In this document: piece by piece, positions 18,516-28,610 of the stretch | How positions within the stretch are numbered: position 1 is the first letter of the stretch | Layout: the number at the start of each line of letters is the position of its first letter | Source: Flavobacteriales bacterium | GTDB lineage: Bacteria > Bacteroidota > Bacteroidia > Flavobacteriales_D > Sanyastnellaceae | Assembly: GCA_022447625.1 (NCBI GenBank) | Contig: JAKVAX010000003.1 | Coordinates: 62,001-126,000, forward strand | Length of the DNA stretch: 64,000 bases | Direction of reading: 5' to 3' | Position numbers and translations under genes: made by a program | The notes under the pieces: generated by a model | Databases searched by the model: none | The model's input: only the letters and a program-made list of their open reading frames with translations | What the model was told of the DNA's origin: nothing

Positions 18516-20343
18516 CGAGGTGCCAAATACGCGACCATGTGATCAACTTGCTTCCGTTCAGGAAAGATTGCCATGTTTGATCGACGCCTCGAGCGTTGAA
18601 GTATTCGCGCTCACCTAGACGTTGCAATTTTTCTTCGCAGAAAGAGCGCAGTGTTCCTTTCATCCACTGTTCCCAGGGAAGGGTGAAACCCATTTTAGGG
18701 CGATCGACGATTTCTCTTGGCAAGAGAGTACCCAGAGAATCATCTAATAATTTCTTCGGTGTATGTGGATACTTTTCAGGATCAGCGACCCCCATGACAT
18801 ACTCTACCAACTCGTGATCAAGGAATGGAACACGTACTTCAAGTGCATGTGCCATACTCATCTGATCTGAGTCACGAAGGAGTACATTCTGCATGTAGGT
18901 TCTAATCTCTGCATATGAGATCTTGCTGAGGTAGTTCAAACCAAAGGCAGGCATGTCTTGCGCCATCTCTTCGAGTAGGAACTGGTGCACCGCATTCTTA
19001 GGAAGTTTGTCTTTCACCAAGGCTCCAACTTGCTTTTCATCAAGCGCCTGTCTTGAATAAGGATAGAAGTATTCGAGATCGAGGTAATCTTCTTTAAGAA
19101 TTGATGCTGTCTTACGACTCGCAATCGACGGCTTTGCTAATTGAAGTCCACGTCCTGCGAAGGAGCGTAAGAACTTCGGAAAGCTCATCACCCAGCGTTT
19201 ATCGAGCAGGGCAGTAGCTTGGGTAAAGATGCCGTAACCAGCGAATAATTCATCACCACCCAATCCCGAGAGCGCCATGGTGATGCCTGATTCCTTGGTG
19301 ACCTTACTTACCACGTAGGTATTTGGTCCATCTCCGCTCGGGTGGTCCATTGCTTTGAGGGCATCTGGGATCATGTGCAGGAAGTCGTCGGCTTGTAATC
19401 GGATTTCAGTGTGTCGCGTATTGAATTTCTTGGCGATCATTTCTGCGTATACACCTTCAGAGAATTCCTCCTCATCGAAAGTCACACTGAAGGTACTCAC
19501 TGGGTGGTCTGTCACTCCGGCCATCAATCCAACGATCGCGCTAGAGTCGATTCCGCCTGAAAGAAAGGCGCCAAATGGTACATCAGCACGCATGCGCATT
19601 TCAACGCTACGGTGTAATGACTCATTAATATTTTTCAGAATGCGATCACGGTCATCAATGATTTGCTTTGAAGAAGCAGCCAAGTGCCAATAGTGCTCAT
19701 TGATGGTCTCACTATCAGTGATCAACATGTAGGTGCCCGGTTCGAGCATCTGCACTTCTTCGATCATTGTTCTCGGAGCGTGCACTGTTTGATAGCGCAA
19801 GTAGTCAACCAGGGCCAACGGATCGACTTTCTTTTTGACAAGGTTGCTCGATAGCAGCGCGCGCATTTCACTGGAGAATACTAATCCATTGCCTTGCCAA
19901 GCAAAGTAAAGTGGTTTGATCCCCATACGATCTCGCGCGATGAGGAGAGACCGCTGGTCTTCGTCCCAAAGGGCAAAAGCAAACATTCCATTTAAGTGGA
20001 GCAAACAGTCTTTTCCCCACTTTCGGTAGGCTGCAATGAGTACTTCAGTATCAGATCCCGTCTTGAACGGGTAGTCAGCCAAGTTGGCCTTTAATTCTAT
20101 GTAATTGTAGATCTCTCCATTGAAAACAAGGGTCTGTTTTCCATCGAAAGAATGGAAAGGTTGGTTTCCGGCGTCGCTGAGGTCAATGATGCTCAGGCGT
20201 CTGTGGCCAAGAGCTACGGTATCGTTGATAAAACTGCCTTCTGCATCTGGCCCACGATGTGCCAGTCGGTCATTCATGACCTTGATCGTTGCCGCTGGGT
20301 CTGCGACATGTTTGAGGTCTACAATCCCGTTAATTCCGCACAT
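18475..20343 (-). CDS. asnB: Asparagine synthase-type glutamine amidotransferase (first paralogue)
   Basis: The enzyme uses glutamine-derived ammonia to amidate a carboxylate after ATP activation. The 622-residue product starts MCGINGIVD with the catalytic Cys2 of the Ntn glutaminase domain. HRGPD, NGEIYNY and TGSDTE follow, and the synthetase domain carries the PP-loop SGGIDSS near residue 259. Paralogues inside exopolysaccharide operons are common and may amidate a sugar uronate rather than aspartate. A second, divergent copy lies at 35821-37650, which argues that at least one serves the polymer. Confidence 0.92.
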   Translation of the reverse strand: MCGINGIVDLKHVADPAATIKVMNDRLAHRGPDAEGSFINDTVALGHRRLSIIDLSDAGNQPFHSFDGKQTLVFNGEIYNYIELKANLADYPFKTGSDTEVLIAAYRKWGKDCLLHLNGMFAFALWDEDQRSLLIARDRMGIKPLYFAWQGNGLVFSSEMRALLSSNLVKKKVDPLALVDYLRYQTVHAPRTMIEEVQMLEPGTYMLITDSETINEHYWHLAASSKQIIDDRDRILKNINESLHRSVEMRMRADVPFGAFLSGGIDSSAIVGLMAGVTDHPVSTFSVTFDEEEFSEGVYAEMIAKKFNTRHTEIRLQADDFLHMIPDALKAMDHPSGDGPNTYVVSKVTKESGITMALSGLGGDELFAGYGIFTQATALLDKRWVMSFPKFLRSFAGRGLQLAKPSIASRKTASILKEDYLDLEYFYPYSRQALDEKQVGALVKDKLPKNAVHQFLLEEMAQDMPAFGLNYLSKISYAEIRTYMQNVLLRDSDQMSMAHALEVRVPFLDHELVEYVMGVADPEKYPHTPKKLLDDSLGTLLPREIVDRPKMGFTLPWEQWMKGTLRSFCEEKLQRLGEREYFNARGVDQTWQSFLNGSKLITWSRIWHLVVLENWLQEHGIE

Positions 20344-21298
20344 TCGTTATTGGGTTAAAAGCATCAATAACTCTTAGTAGGCCTTGATCTAATTCGGTAA
20401 GGTCATCTTTCAATATGGAACGCATCAGTGAAATATCGGGCTTCCGACGGCTCATATCTCCTTCTTTCAAGGCTGGAAGGTGAACAATCTGTGATTGACT
20501 TCCGCTCAATCGGATAATTCGTTGGGCAAGTTCAAGGATCGTGAGTTCATGATCACTTCCAATATTGACTACATCATTTCTAAAGTCGTCGCTATGCGCA
20601 ATGCGATAACACGCTTCTACGTTATCGTCGATGTAGCAGAAGGTTCTCGTTTGCATGCCATCGCCATAGATGGTGATGTCTTCGTTGGCTAAAGCAGCTT
20701 TAATGAACTTCGAGATCACGAAGTCATCGCTTTGGTGCGGCCCGTAGGTATTGAAGAATCGGAAGATGCTGTATGATAGACCGTATTCCTTTTCGTAGGC
20801 TTTGAGCCAAGCTTCCCCTGCATTCTTGACGATAGCATAAGGTAGCCTTGAGTTCAATGGAGTGGTATGCTCATTTTGAGGGATTTCAAAAGGCTCACCA
20901 TATACCTCAGAAGATGAACTATAAAGCACACGTTTTACGCGACCGTTCTTACAGAGGTTCAGGATGTTCCTAATTCCATCAATGTCGTCAAGTACTTTCA
21001 CAGGGTTGTTCAAGGTTCGTTGAACCCCAACCAAGGCGGCGTAGTGAAAGACCATGTCAAATCGCCATGAGAAAAACACTTCTGAGATGTCGCGGTAGTT
21101 GTTGACATCACATTTCACGAAGTGAATATTTCCATGTGACGAGATCGGAATATTCTCTGGCTTTCCGGTCACGAAGTTGTCTGCGATGACCACAGTATTA
21201 GCGGGGTCTTCGGCAAGCCTTGCGGCCATGGAGCTCGCGATAAAACCTGCTCCTCCAGTTACAAGAATGTTTGACATCTCGGGTGGTTTAGTCATCAA
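20330..21298 (-). CDS. NAD-dependent sugar epimerase/dehydratase (extended SDR)
   Basis: The 322-residue product has the Rossmann motif VTGGAGFIASSM, the SSSSEVYGEP segment and the active-site pair in LPYAIVKN (Y-x3-K), followed by FRFFNTYGP. This places it with UDP-sugar 4-epimerases or decarboxylases. The exact substrate cannot be read from sequence. A second ATG eight codons in (MSNILVTGG, 21277) is an equally good start and would remove the overlap with the upstream gene. It precedes asnB with a 14-base overlap. Confidence 0.87.
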   Translation of the reverse strand: MMTKPPEMSNILVTGGAGFIASSMAARLAEDPANTVVIADNFVTGKPENIPISSHGNIHFVKCDVNNYRDISEVFFSWRFDMVFHYAALVGVQRTLNNPVKVLDDIDGIRNILNLCKNGRVKRVLYSSSSEVYGEPFEIPQNEHTTPLNSRLPYAIVKNAGEAWLKAYEKEYGLSYSIFRFFNTYGPHQSDDFVISKFIKAALANEDITIYGDGMQTRTFCYIDDNVEACYRIAHSDDFRNDVVNIGSDHELTILELAQRIIRLSGSQSQIVHLPALKEGDMSRRKPDISLMRSILKDDLTELDQGLLRVIDAFNPITNVRN

Positions 21299-22334
21299 TG
21301 AAGGTAAGAAGTCTTTCCTTCCAGATGGTTGGTGTTAGTGAACTAGAGATCTCGTGGCTTCTTTTTCCCATTGCCGTTAAGGTCTTGTCGTCCATAGCGG
21401 CAATCTTCTTCATGGCTTCAAAGAGGTCTTGTTGATCAGCTCCTTTGAAGGTAAACCCATTCTCGCCTTCTTTGACAAACCATGAGGCAGCGCCCACCGC
21501 TTTTGAACAGATCATTGGGAAACCTGCTGCGGCCATTTCGTGAATCACCACCCCCCATGGTTCTTTGTGGCTTGGTAAAACAAATACACCGGCTTTTTCT
21601 AAAACAGGAGGAAAGTCAGAAGGCTGAACAAATCCTAAGTGTTCGATTCCATCTGCTTCAATTCGCTCGTCACACAGGTCACCAGTTCCTGCACAGATCA
21701 GTTCCCAATCGGCATACTCTTTCTTCAACTCAATGAAGGCATTCCACAGCTCGAATATTCCTTTGAAATCAAGATACCTACCTACGAAAATGAATCGCTT
21801 TGGTAGCTTTTCTTGACGTTTAGGATGTTCACTATAGAATTTGGAAAAGAACCCAGTATCAGCGCAGTAAAATCCGTTTTTAATGTCTTCGGTTTTAAAA
21901 CCGAGACGCAGGGCAAATTGACGTTGAGGTTCACCAGGAACCCATGCAGCATCAAAAGTCTTTTTGATCCATGATCGCGCAAGGATCATCGCTGCCCGTT
22001 GACGAGGTGTTCCTAGCCATTGATTGTCTAGCAATACTACCGTCTTTGATTGCTTTTTGACGGCACGCAATGCTTTTAAATATCCCTTATCTACCCAACC
22101 TGAAGAGAAGACTGCATCTGGTTGGAGCTTCTTGGTGAATTCGATTAATGATTCATCGGTAAAATCACTTCGATCATAGAAGTGCGTGCGTTCCAACGAG
22201 CGGAATTCAAATGGGGCTTCCTTGTTGATCGGCCAGCGAACAACGTGAACTTCCAATGATTCTTTCTCTAACTCTTGGATACATGCTAAGACATACTCGG
22301 CGAGCTCGGTATAGAGGAAGAGCACTTTTTTCAT
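21288..22334 (-). CDS. Glycosyltransferase family 4
   Basis: This 348-residue GT-B glycosyltransferase has the donor-site motif HKEPWGVVIHEMAAAGFPMI with the E-x7-E pair, and RFIFVGRYLDFKG at the start of the C-terminal domain. It is coupled by a 4-base overlap to the polymerase-like gene upstream and by 11 bases to the epimerase downstream. Acceptor and donor sugars are not predictable. Confidence 0.88.
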   Translation of the reverse strand: MKKVLFLYTELAEYVLACIQELEKESLEVHVVRWPINKEAPFEFRSLERTHFYDRSDFTDESLIEFTKKLQPDAVFSSGWVDKGYLKALRAVKKQSKTVVLLDNQWLGTPRQRAAMILARSWIKKTFDAAWVPGEPQRQFALRLGFKTEDIKNGFYCADTGFFSKFYSEHPKRQEKLPKRFIFVGRYLDFKGIFELWNAFIELKKEYADWELICAGTGDLCDERIEADGIEHLGFVQPSDFPPVLEKAGVFVLPSHKEPWGVVIHEMAAAGFPMICSKAVGAASWFVKEGENGFTFKGADQQDLFEAMKKIAAMDDKTLTAMGKRSHEISSSLTPTIWKERLLTFIDD

Positions 22335-23647
22335 GAAGCCTGAGGAATTGGTGCCAGTTGTTCATTCGGAGATGAACCTTTATCAATAGCTTGTGTCTCT
22401 TCTTCCGTTTCGGCGTTAGCCATAGCCACATTCTTCTTACGTATGTAATAGTACATCCAGAGGAAGAAAGGGAATCCATTAATGAAGTAGTGACCCTGGC
22501 GCATGAGATATACAAGGATTACCACCAGAATGGCATTTGACATCAGCCAATTGGTCTCGTTCTGTGATCGATTCTTAGGAACCAGGTTTGACAATACCAG
22601 CCAAATCATGACCGAAACTCCATACAAACCGGTTTCCGACAGCAGTCGAAGCAGCATGGAGTTAGCATCAGCTTTATTGAAGTTGATCTGAATCATTCCG
22701 GGTGCATTCGTCAACGAGTAACGGTCAAAGGCCACGGGGTGGGAGCCTAGTCCAGTGCCGAAAAGAGTGTTTCTAGAGAAGTTCTCGGTGGCGATGACAT
22801 AGTTGTTGTAGAGTACGAAACTCGATCCGTGAACATCGTTGATATCTGGCATCTCATCAGAGCTGAACACTTTGGTAGTTCCATCGACTCGTTCCCGGAA
22901 ATCTTCAATGTTGTTGTAGGCGTATTGATAGCCGAAGAATCCTAGCGGGAGGACAATGATCGCGTACCTGACAAAACCGAAGTTAAGTAGCAACAAAAAA
23001 CCGCTAACGAAAATGGAGATAATCCCAAGCGTCGAGAATGTCAGCATGTATGCCGTTATAATCACGATACACTGCCATCTCTTGATGAAGAAATTCTTCC
23101 GGAAGAATAGATTGTAAATCGATACGAAAAAGGCCGGCCCAACTACCCCTGCGAAGTAGGCGGGCTCTGAGAATATGGAGTTCAATCGAATACCTAACCC
23201 ACCGGGACTAGTACCCCATTTATTCAGAAGCCAGCTGTAGTCATACCCCGGTCCGAATCCGACAAAGAAGCTCAACATTTGGAAGAGCCCAATCATGGAG
23301 ACGACGACAGACCCCTTGAGATACATCTCAAATAAGGTGTCTACGTCATACTCAAAGGCCTGTAAAACATACCTGTAGAAGAGTACGGAGGAGAAGAATC
23401 CAATGAAGATCTTGATGAATAGTCCGGTCTCGTTATCACCTACTTGGATATAGATCAATCCAGAGATCAAGATAGGAGTGAAGAGTAGAACAGGAAGTCG
23501 TGGAATTCCGTAGCGAACTACATAGATAGGAAAAAACATCACCATCACGAGGTAGGTAATGTAACCCTCGAATGGCGAACGGAATAGAATGTACGAACTC
23601 AAGAAGATCGTCAATAGAATACAGAACCGCGCAAACTTTCCTGTCAT
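22331..23647 (-). CDS. wzy: O-antigen polymerase/ligase-like membrane protein (Wzy candidate)
   Basis: The product has 438 residues and about ten to twelve hydrophobic helices. A large extracytoplasmic loop lies around residues 250-310, and it contains LFGTGLGSHPVAF, the G-x-G-x-G-x-H type motif of Wzc/WaaL-like Wzy_C proteins. With a flippase at 43911-45371 and a Wzc-type kinase at the locus head, it is the best candidate for the periplasmic polymerase. The last 30 residues are acidic and disordered. Polymerase versus ligase is not resolved by sequence. Confidence 0.75.
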   Translation of the reverse strand: MTGKFARFCILLTIFLSSYILFRSPFEGYITYLVMVMFFPIYVVRYGIPRLPVLLFTPILISGLIYIQVGDNETGLFIKIFIGFFSSVLFYRYVLQAFEYDVDTLFEMYLKGSVVVSMIGLFQMLSFFVGFGPGYDYSWLLNKWGTSPGGLGIRLNSIFSEPAYFAGVVGPAFFVSIYNLFFRKNFFIKRWQCIVIITAYMLTFSTLGIISIFVSGFLLLLNFGFVRYAIIVLPLGFFGYQYAYNNIEDFRERVDGTTKVFSSDEMPDINDVHGSSFVLYNNYVIATENFSRNTLFGTGLGSHPVAFDRYSLTNAPGMIQINFNKADANSMLLRLLSETGLYGVSVMIWLVLSNLVPKNRSQNETNWLMSNAILVVILVYLMRQGHYFINGFPFFLWMYYYIRKKNVAMANAETEEETQAIDKGSSPNEQLAPIPQAS

Positions 23648-24939
23648 GCCTTTTTTGCTTCGTCACCACTAACCACTTTGGTGAACTTCCGTTTCATCCG
23701 GATAAAGCGATTTTCAAAGTAGTGGTACGAAAGGTACGAAACCAAGAGGGTCAGACCTATAGAAACAACATAGATCGCCACATTGATAAGGAAAGATGGT
23801 GCTTCACCTGGTGGTAAGAACATCATAAAGAGATGCAAAACGCCCACAATGATCAACATGTGGAACATGTAAATACCATAGCTGATCTTTCCGAGGGTGC
23901 TTAGCCACTTACGTTCCAAGCGCAGAATAGAATTCGGGTTGGAACTTACGTTCATGATGATGATCAAGAACAATACTGAGTAGGCTAAGTGTACCACATT
24001 CTGAACGGCAGCTGGCGTGAAATACATCAGGAAAGGAATCCCGAGGAAAGAAAGAATCTGAACAGGTTTCGAAAAAATGAAGTTCAGTAAACGGTCTTTT
24101 TCGTTGTAGAGATACCATGCTCCGACACCACCAAAGGCCATACACTCAAGCTTACTCATGGCGAAGAACTTGCGCACGTATTGCCAGCCGTTGATATCAG
24201 TTACGCTTCCAATGACAATCACCATCACCTTGATCATCAGGTACATCATGAAGAAAGTGATGATCACACGCAATGGCTTTTTCGTCTTGCGCATGAGCCA
24301 AGGCCAAATGAGGTAAAACTGCTCCTCTACACCGATCGACCAACTTTGACCAATATTCGGGAAAGCCCCGAAAATGGAGTAGGCAATGTTAGGGAAGAAG
24401 AGTCCGTAGAAAATTAAGCTCGCCCAGTATGATGTTCCTCCGTCAAAAGCAGGGCTTTGGTACGGGACAAAGAAGTGGTCATTCGGGCCGCTTTGAGGTA
24501 GTACCAAAAAACCGAGAATGAAGATCAAATAGTACAACGGCCAAATACGGAAAATACGGCGCATGTAAAAGTCCTTGATCGCCACCGTTCCGGTTGCGTC
24601 ACGTTCTGCGAAGAGGAGGTAAGTGATTAAGAAGCCACTGAGCACGAAGAAGAATACCACCCCTAATGGACCCAGTTCGGGTATGATCGGGTGATACCAT
24701 TCTACCACAGGGTCGTTGATCACCGCTTCAAGTGGAATCGATGTGACAACAGGCTCGCCTTCTTTTGGGCCACTTACCCATTTGCCCCAGATGTCAAGCC
24801 AACCATGATCGAATGGATGCAGGTTGCGCATGTACTTCTTCATGAGCTCGATATGCGTGATGACCACAGCAAAAGCTGCGAAGAATCGGAGCCCATTCAG
24901 ACCAGGGAAGTAGACGCTTTTTTTCTTTTGCTCAGCCAA
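23644..24939 (-). CDS. Acyltransferase family 3 (OafA-type) membrane O-acyltransferase
   Basis: The 431-residue membrane protein with about ten helices starts with FPGLNGLRFFAAFAVVITHI, containing the conserved His of acyltransferase 3. GVVFFFVLSGFLITYLLF and FYMRRIFRIWPLYYLI follow, all family signatures. It should O-acetylate, or otherwise acylate, sugars at the membrane. It overlaps both flanking genes by 4-8 bases. Confidence 0.93.
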   Translation of the reverse strand: MAEQKKKSVYFPGLNGLRFFAAFAVVITHIELMKKYMRNLHPFDHGWLDIWGKWVSGPKEGEPVVTSIPLEAVINDPVVEWYHPIIPELGPLGVVFFFVLSGFLITYLLFAERDATGTVAIKDFYMRRIFRIWPLYYLIFILGFLVLPQSGPNDHFFVPYQSPAFDGGTSYWASLIFYGLFFPNIAYSIFGAFPNIGQSWSIGVEEQFYLIWPWLMRKTKKPLRVIITFFMMYLMIKVMVIVIGSVTDINGWQYVRKFFAMSKLECMAFGGVGAWYLYNEKDRLLNFIFSKPVQILSFLGIPFLMYFTPAAVQNVVHLAYSVLFLIIIMNVSSNPNSILRLERKWLSTLGKISYGIYMFHMLIIVGVLHLFMMFLPPGEAPSFLINVAIYVVSIGLTLLVSYLSYHYFENRFIRMKRKFTKVVSGDEAKKA

Positions 24940-26107
24940 TTTCTTTGAAGGCTTTTTGGGTTAGCATCGAGACATGTTCCCAAGTGAAATGTTCCTTCAC
25001 CTTGGTCAATGCATTCTTTCTTTTCTGGATGAGCTCGTCGTTGCTCGAATTCACAGCTTCTTCAAAGGTAGCTTTGAGTTGCGGTACATTCGCAGGCTCA
25101 AGTAACCATCCGCATTTATTGTCGACTTGGGCTGCGACAGCGCCAACATCAGTCGCAATCACAGCCAAACCACGAGCCATACCTTCCATGATGACATTTG
25201 GCATACCTTCAGAGTGTGATGGCGTTACGAGTACCTCGCAATTCTCCATGATAGCTTGAAGCTTCTCACGTTCCATCACCTTACCGTGGTAGGTTATGCG
25301 TTCATCTTTCAATTGTTTCGACGGTGGAATTGGTCCAACGAAATCAAAATGGAACGGAAGACTTGGGTCAACAGCGTTGAGAACCTCATTTAATTCTTCA
25401 ATCCCTTTTCGTCGTTCGTATCTCCCGATAAACAGGAAACGACGTTTCTCTGATTCAATGGGAGCTATCATATCTCGACACCAGTTGGCTTCGATGCCCG
25501 TCGGAATTTCTTTGATGCGGTCTTTCGAAATACCCAGTCCTTCAACCAACGATGTGATCTTTCCTCCATAAGAAAAGATGTAGTCAGCGTTGACATTATT
25601 AAATTTCACTGGTCCTCGGAGAAGGTAGTGTTCAAGACGCACTCGGAAGCTTGGCGCTTTTTGGAACATTTCATAGCCGTGGAACTTCACCGCCACCGGT
25701 GGGGCTTTCAAGCCTTTGCGCTTCTTGTCAAGTAGCGCCCATGCGGCAAATCCTTTGGCATAGATGAGGTCAAATGACTGAAGTTCGGCTTCGAGTGATT
25801 TGAAGACTTCCATCGAGTAAGCGTAATTCTCGCGGATATAGTGACCCGGTATTGAACCCATTTGCGGAAAACGAAGAGCAATTGATTTGAAATTGGCACT
25901 TATCCCCAATTCCATGGCTTCCAACACGCCTTGATGCGTTGGTAGCTCTCCTTTCGTTACGCAATGGACCAAAGTGACATCCACCCCACGTTTGACAAGG
26001 AATTTTGCCAAATAAAAAGAGTGCTTTTGCATCCCTCCAATCACAAAGGGATAAATGCCATCTGTAATGATCGCTATCTTCAAATTAGTCAGTTCTTGAT
26101 TCATCAA
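24932..26107 (-). CDS. Glycosyltransferase family 4
   Basis: This is a 391-residue GT-B enzyme. Its N-terminus FVIGGMQKHSFYLAKFLVKR is the GG-x2-KH acceptor-domain motif. The C-terminal domain holds RRFLFIGRYERRKGIEE and SHSEGMPNVIMEGMARGLAVI with E-x7-E. A 53-base gap separates it from the upstream glycosyltransferase, one of the few intergenic spaces in this part of the locus. No promoter was recognised there. Confidence 0.9.
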   Translation of the reverse strand: MMNQELTNLKIAIITDGIYPFVIGGMQKHSFYLAKFLVKRGVDVTLVHCVTKGELPTHQGVLEAMELGISANFKSIALRFPQMGSIPGHYIRENYAYSMEVFKSLEAELQSFDLIYAKGFAAWALLDKKRKGLKAPPVAVKFHGYEMFQKAPSFRVRLEHYLLRGPVKFNNVNADYIFSYGGKITSLVEGLGISKDRIKEIPTGIEANWCRDMIAPIESEKRRFLFIGRYERRKGIEELNEVLNAVDPSLPFHFDFVGPIPPSKQLKDERITYHGKVMEREKLQAIMENCEVLVTPSHSEGMPNVIMEGMARGLAVIATDVGAVAAQVDNKCGWLLEPANVPQLKATFEEAVNSSNDELIQKRKNALTKVKEHFTWEHVSMLTQKAFKEIG

Positions 26108-26160
26108 AGGTCGAAGAATATTGGCCCCAAAAACATGCGGCTACTCCGACTTATCCATGC

Positions 26161-27363
26161 TTATACTTGAATATCGTTTCTGTTGAGGGAATTCAGAACT
26201 TTCGCAGCCATGGCTTGCCATCGGTGCTCAGTCAATACTTTCGTTTTCCATTGGCCAGCCATGCCTCTGGCTGTTGTTTGATCATTGATGCATTTCGCTA
26301 ACGCGGAAGCGATATTCGGTGTATTCGGTTGAACGAGCAGGCCATGTTTGTCATTTTCCATGACATCGGTTACCGGGCTCACGTTTGGCGCAATTACCGT
26401 CTTACCCATCGCTCCATATTCAAAAATCTTTACCGGTGATCCATACCAGTTGGATGTTGCCATGACACAGATGTCCATGGCGCCAATGTGCGCGAATACC
26501 TTGGTATGAGGGATTTTTCCGGTGAATCGCACCTGTTCGCCAATTCCAAGGCTTGCTGCCAATGCTTTGAGTTCGTCTAGAATGGCTCCGTCTCCAACAA
26601 CGAGCAAGGCCTTGTCATCCTGGTTGGCACATGTTTCTGCGAAGGCTTCAATCAACTGATCAACCCCGTGATAGGGGAAAATGGATCCCACAAAACCAAC
26701 AACCGTTTTCCCTTCAAGACCCAATTCTTGCTTTGTATTGTCAATGTGCGATTGGTTGGGCGCTTGGAAATCTGATCGAATCGCGTTGGGTGTAATGATT
26801 GTTTTGGCCTCCGTTCCGGGTACGATGTTGTTGACGTACTCTTTGAGTGCGCTTGACACCACAACCACTCGGTCGGTGTCTTTTAATTGTTGTTTTTCAG
26901 CCTCTTTGGCTTTCGAAGTGCCCATGCTTCGGCCTTCCATATCAACGCGCTCTTCAGGGTAAGGGGCGTTCATTTCAAGGACGTGTCGGATTCCAAGCTC
27001 CTTCGCTACACGCACGCCAGAAGTCATTCCGTAATAGGCGCGTTCATAGATGAGGTCTGGCTTCATTTTCTCGCAAAGAGCTTTCAATTCCACGCTAGCG
27101 TGATCATCGAAAGCGAAAAGCTGACGATCTTTCAAACTCTGCCACAGGATATTCGGAATCAAGGGTTTGATGCGCTCTTTCAGCCCTTTGGTTTGTGTAC
27201 CACCACCAGAACTTTCTTGGGCGTCCACACCCCCCATAATCAATGGAGTGACTTCGTGTCCTTCTTGCTTAAACCCACGAATCATCTCGCGAATATGTAC
27301 TCCCGGCCCAGCCGGAATGTTCAGGTAGATATTGGGGTGGGGAGAGAAGTAGACGATTTTCAT
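26161..27363 (-). CDS. Glycosyltransferase family 4
   Basis: The 400-residue GT-B protein starts KIVYFSPHPNIYLNIPAGPG and has a C-terminal donor domain with VGFVGSIFPYHGVDQLI and PVKIFEYGAMGKTVIAPN. The second Glu of the usual E-x7-E pair is kept in FEYG, while the first is replaced in this subgroup. It overlaps the next upstream gene by 4 bases and contains one copy of the TTCCGCGNTAGCG motif near its C-terminus. Confidence 0.88.
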   Translation of the reverse strand: MKIVYFSPHPNIYLNIPAGPGVHIREMIRGFKQEGHEVTPLIMGGVDAQESSGGGTQTKGLKERIKPLIPNILWQSLKDRQLFAFDDHASVELKALCEKMKPDLIYERAYYGMTSGVRVAKELGIRHVLEMNAPYPEERVDMEGRSMGTSKAKEAEKQQLKDTDRVVVVSSALKEYVNNIVPGTEAKTIITPNAIRSDFQAPNQSHIDNTKQELGLEGKTVVGFVGSIFPYHGVDQLIEAFAETCANQDDKALLVVGDGAILDELKALAASLGIGEQVRFTGKIPHTKVFAHIGAMDICVMATSNWYGSPVKIFEYGAMGKTVIAPNVSPVTDVMENDKHGLLVQPNTPNIASALAKCINDQTTARGMAGQWKTKVLTEHRWQAMAAKVLNSLNRNDIQV

Positions 27364-28610
27364 GACAATAGTGCGGCGAGTTCGCGGGCTCTGCGTTTTA
27401 GGCTAAACGCCTTGACATCAATGCTTGATTTGATCTTCAAGTTTCCTTCAGCCAATTCTTTTAAGGTAGCGCCAATGTGTTCTTCACTTCGCAAGGAAAC
27501 ACCCAGGTCGTTGTCTTCAATGAAACCAGATACATAGCCTTCTGCACCTAGATAGAGCAGAGGTTTGTTGAATGGCAAGTACTCGAAGAACTTCGTTGTC
27601 AGGAAGTTTCGGTTGTGTTCAGCCAAGAATATGAAAGCCGCATCCGCACTATTCAATTCAGAGAAGAATTCTTTGCCAATGGTTTCTTTGAACTGAACAA
27701 ACTTCTCCAGCCCTTGGAAGATTTCAGCAAATCGATGATGCGGTGTGTACAAACGAATGTCAAGCTTTGCTGCTAGCAATGGCTGATTCTTAGCGAGGTA
27801 ACGCAAGGCACGAGCTAGACGCTCCAGATGGCGCTCCATACCAAGGTAGATCGCACCACCGTAGACAATCTTGACTTTGTCGTCGGTCTTTTCATAATCC
27901 ACAAGGTACTTCTTGAGGTCATCTTTGTCGAAGAAGTGAGGCATGGCTGTGAACTCTGCCTTCGGCTTGATGACAGCCGTAGAACGAATATCTGCTAATA
28001 AGAATTCATTCGGACAGGTAATCCAATTTGCGTTTTGGAAGAGCAGTTCTTGTTTCTCTGTCTCCACCGTCATACGCTCATCTGTCAGGTCTTTCATTCC
28101 GTAATTCTCTGCAGAAAGCCAAGGGTCACGGTAATCAGCGATTAAGTTGATTTCTGGAAAGAAGTCTTTCAGCTGAGCGCAGTAATATAGAAGGTTGAAA
28201 GGGGCTCCAGTGGCGAGAATGTCAGTGATACCTTCCTTTTCAATCAAGTTCTTTGCGAAGGGAAAAAAGCGCTTATCCCATCCGATAGCGATGTCGTAAA
28301 TGGTGCCCTTTTCTTTATTCTTCAATTGGTTGACATGGTAGCGGTAACGCAGTTTGTCGACAATGTTTTTCGGTCCGTGCGAAACGACTGTTGGGTAATT
28401 ACGCTTCACGGAGTGCACAGTAATCGCATTGCGATTAATATCATCTGCCCAACCTGAAGGATTGGTTCCTGAAATTGGATCCGCTTTGATCACGTGAATA
28501 TGGTAACCCAGTTGCGTCAGCCCTTTAGCGAGCTTTGCCCAGCGTCTACCACCAATGCCTGCGTTTGGCGGGAAGTCATAACAAACGAGCAGGAGCTTCT
28601 TATCCGCCAT
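27360..28610 (-). CDS. Glycosyltransferase, GT4-like
   Basis: The 416-residue product begins KLLLVCYDFPPNAGIGGRRW, the PP-x(3)-GG-x-R signature of a GT4-like subfamily frequent in exopolysaccharide loci. The C-terminal half has KIVYGGAIYLGMERH and TTKFFEYLPFNKPLLYLG as donor-site elements. The E-x7-E motif is not classical. It is sandwiched with short overlaps between another glycosyltransferase and the aminotransferase gene. Confidence 0.83.
   Translation of the reverse strand: MADKKLLLVCYDFPPNAGIGGRRWAKLAKGLTQLGYHIHVIKADPISGTNPSGWADDINRNAITVHSVKRNYPTVVSHGPKNIVDKLRYRYHVNQLKNKEKGTIYDIAIGWDKRFFPFAKNLIEKEGITDILATGAPFNLLYYCAQLKDFFPEINLIADYRDPWLSAENYGMKDLTDERMTVETEKQELLFQNANWITCPNEFLLADIRSTAVIKPKAEFTAMPHFFDKDDLKKYLVDYEKTDDKVKIVYGGAIYLGMERHLERLARALRYLAKNQPLLAAKLDIRLYTPHHRFAEIFQGLEKFVQFKETIGKEFFSELNSADAAFIFLAEHNRNFLTTKFFEYLPFNKPLLYLGAEGYVSGFIEDNDLGVSLRSEEHIGATLKELAEGNLKIKSSIDVKAFSLKRRARELAALLS

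Noticed and set aside
26887-27537. Open frame of 216 residues on the plus strand
   Set aside because: It lies antisense to two well-supported glycosyltransferase genes and has no recognisable motif.
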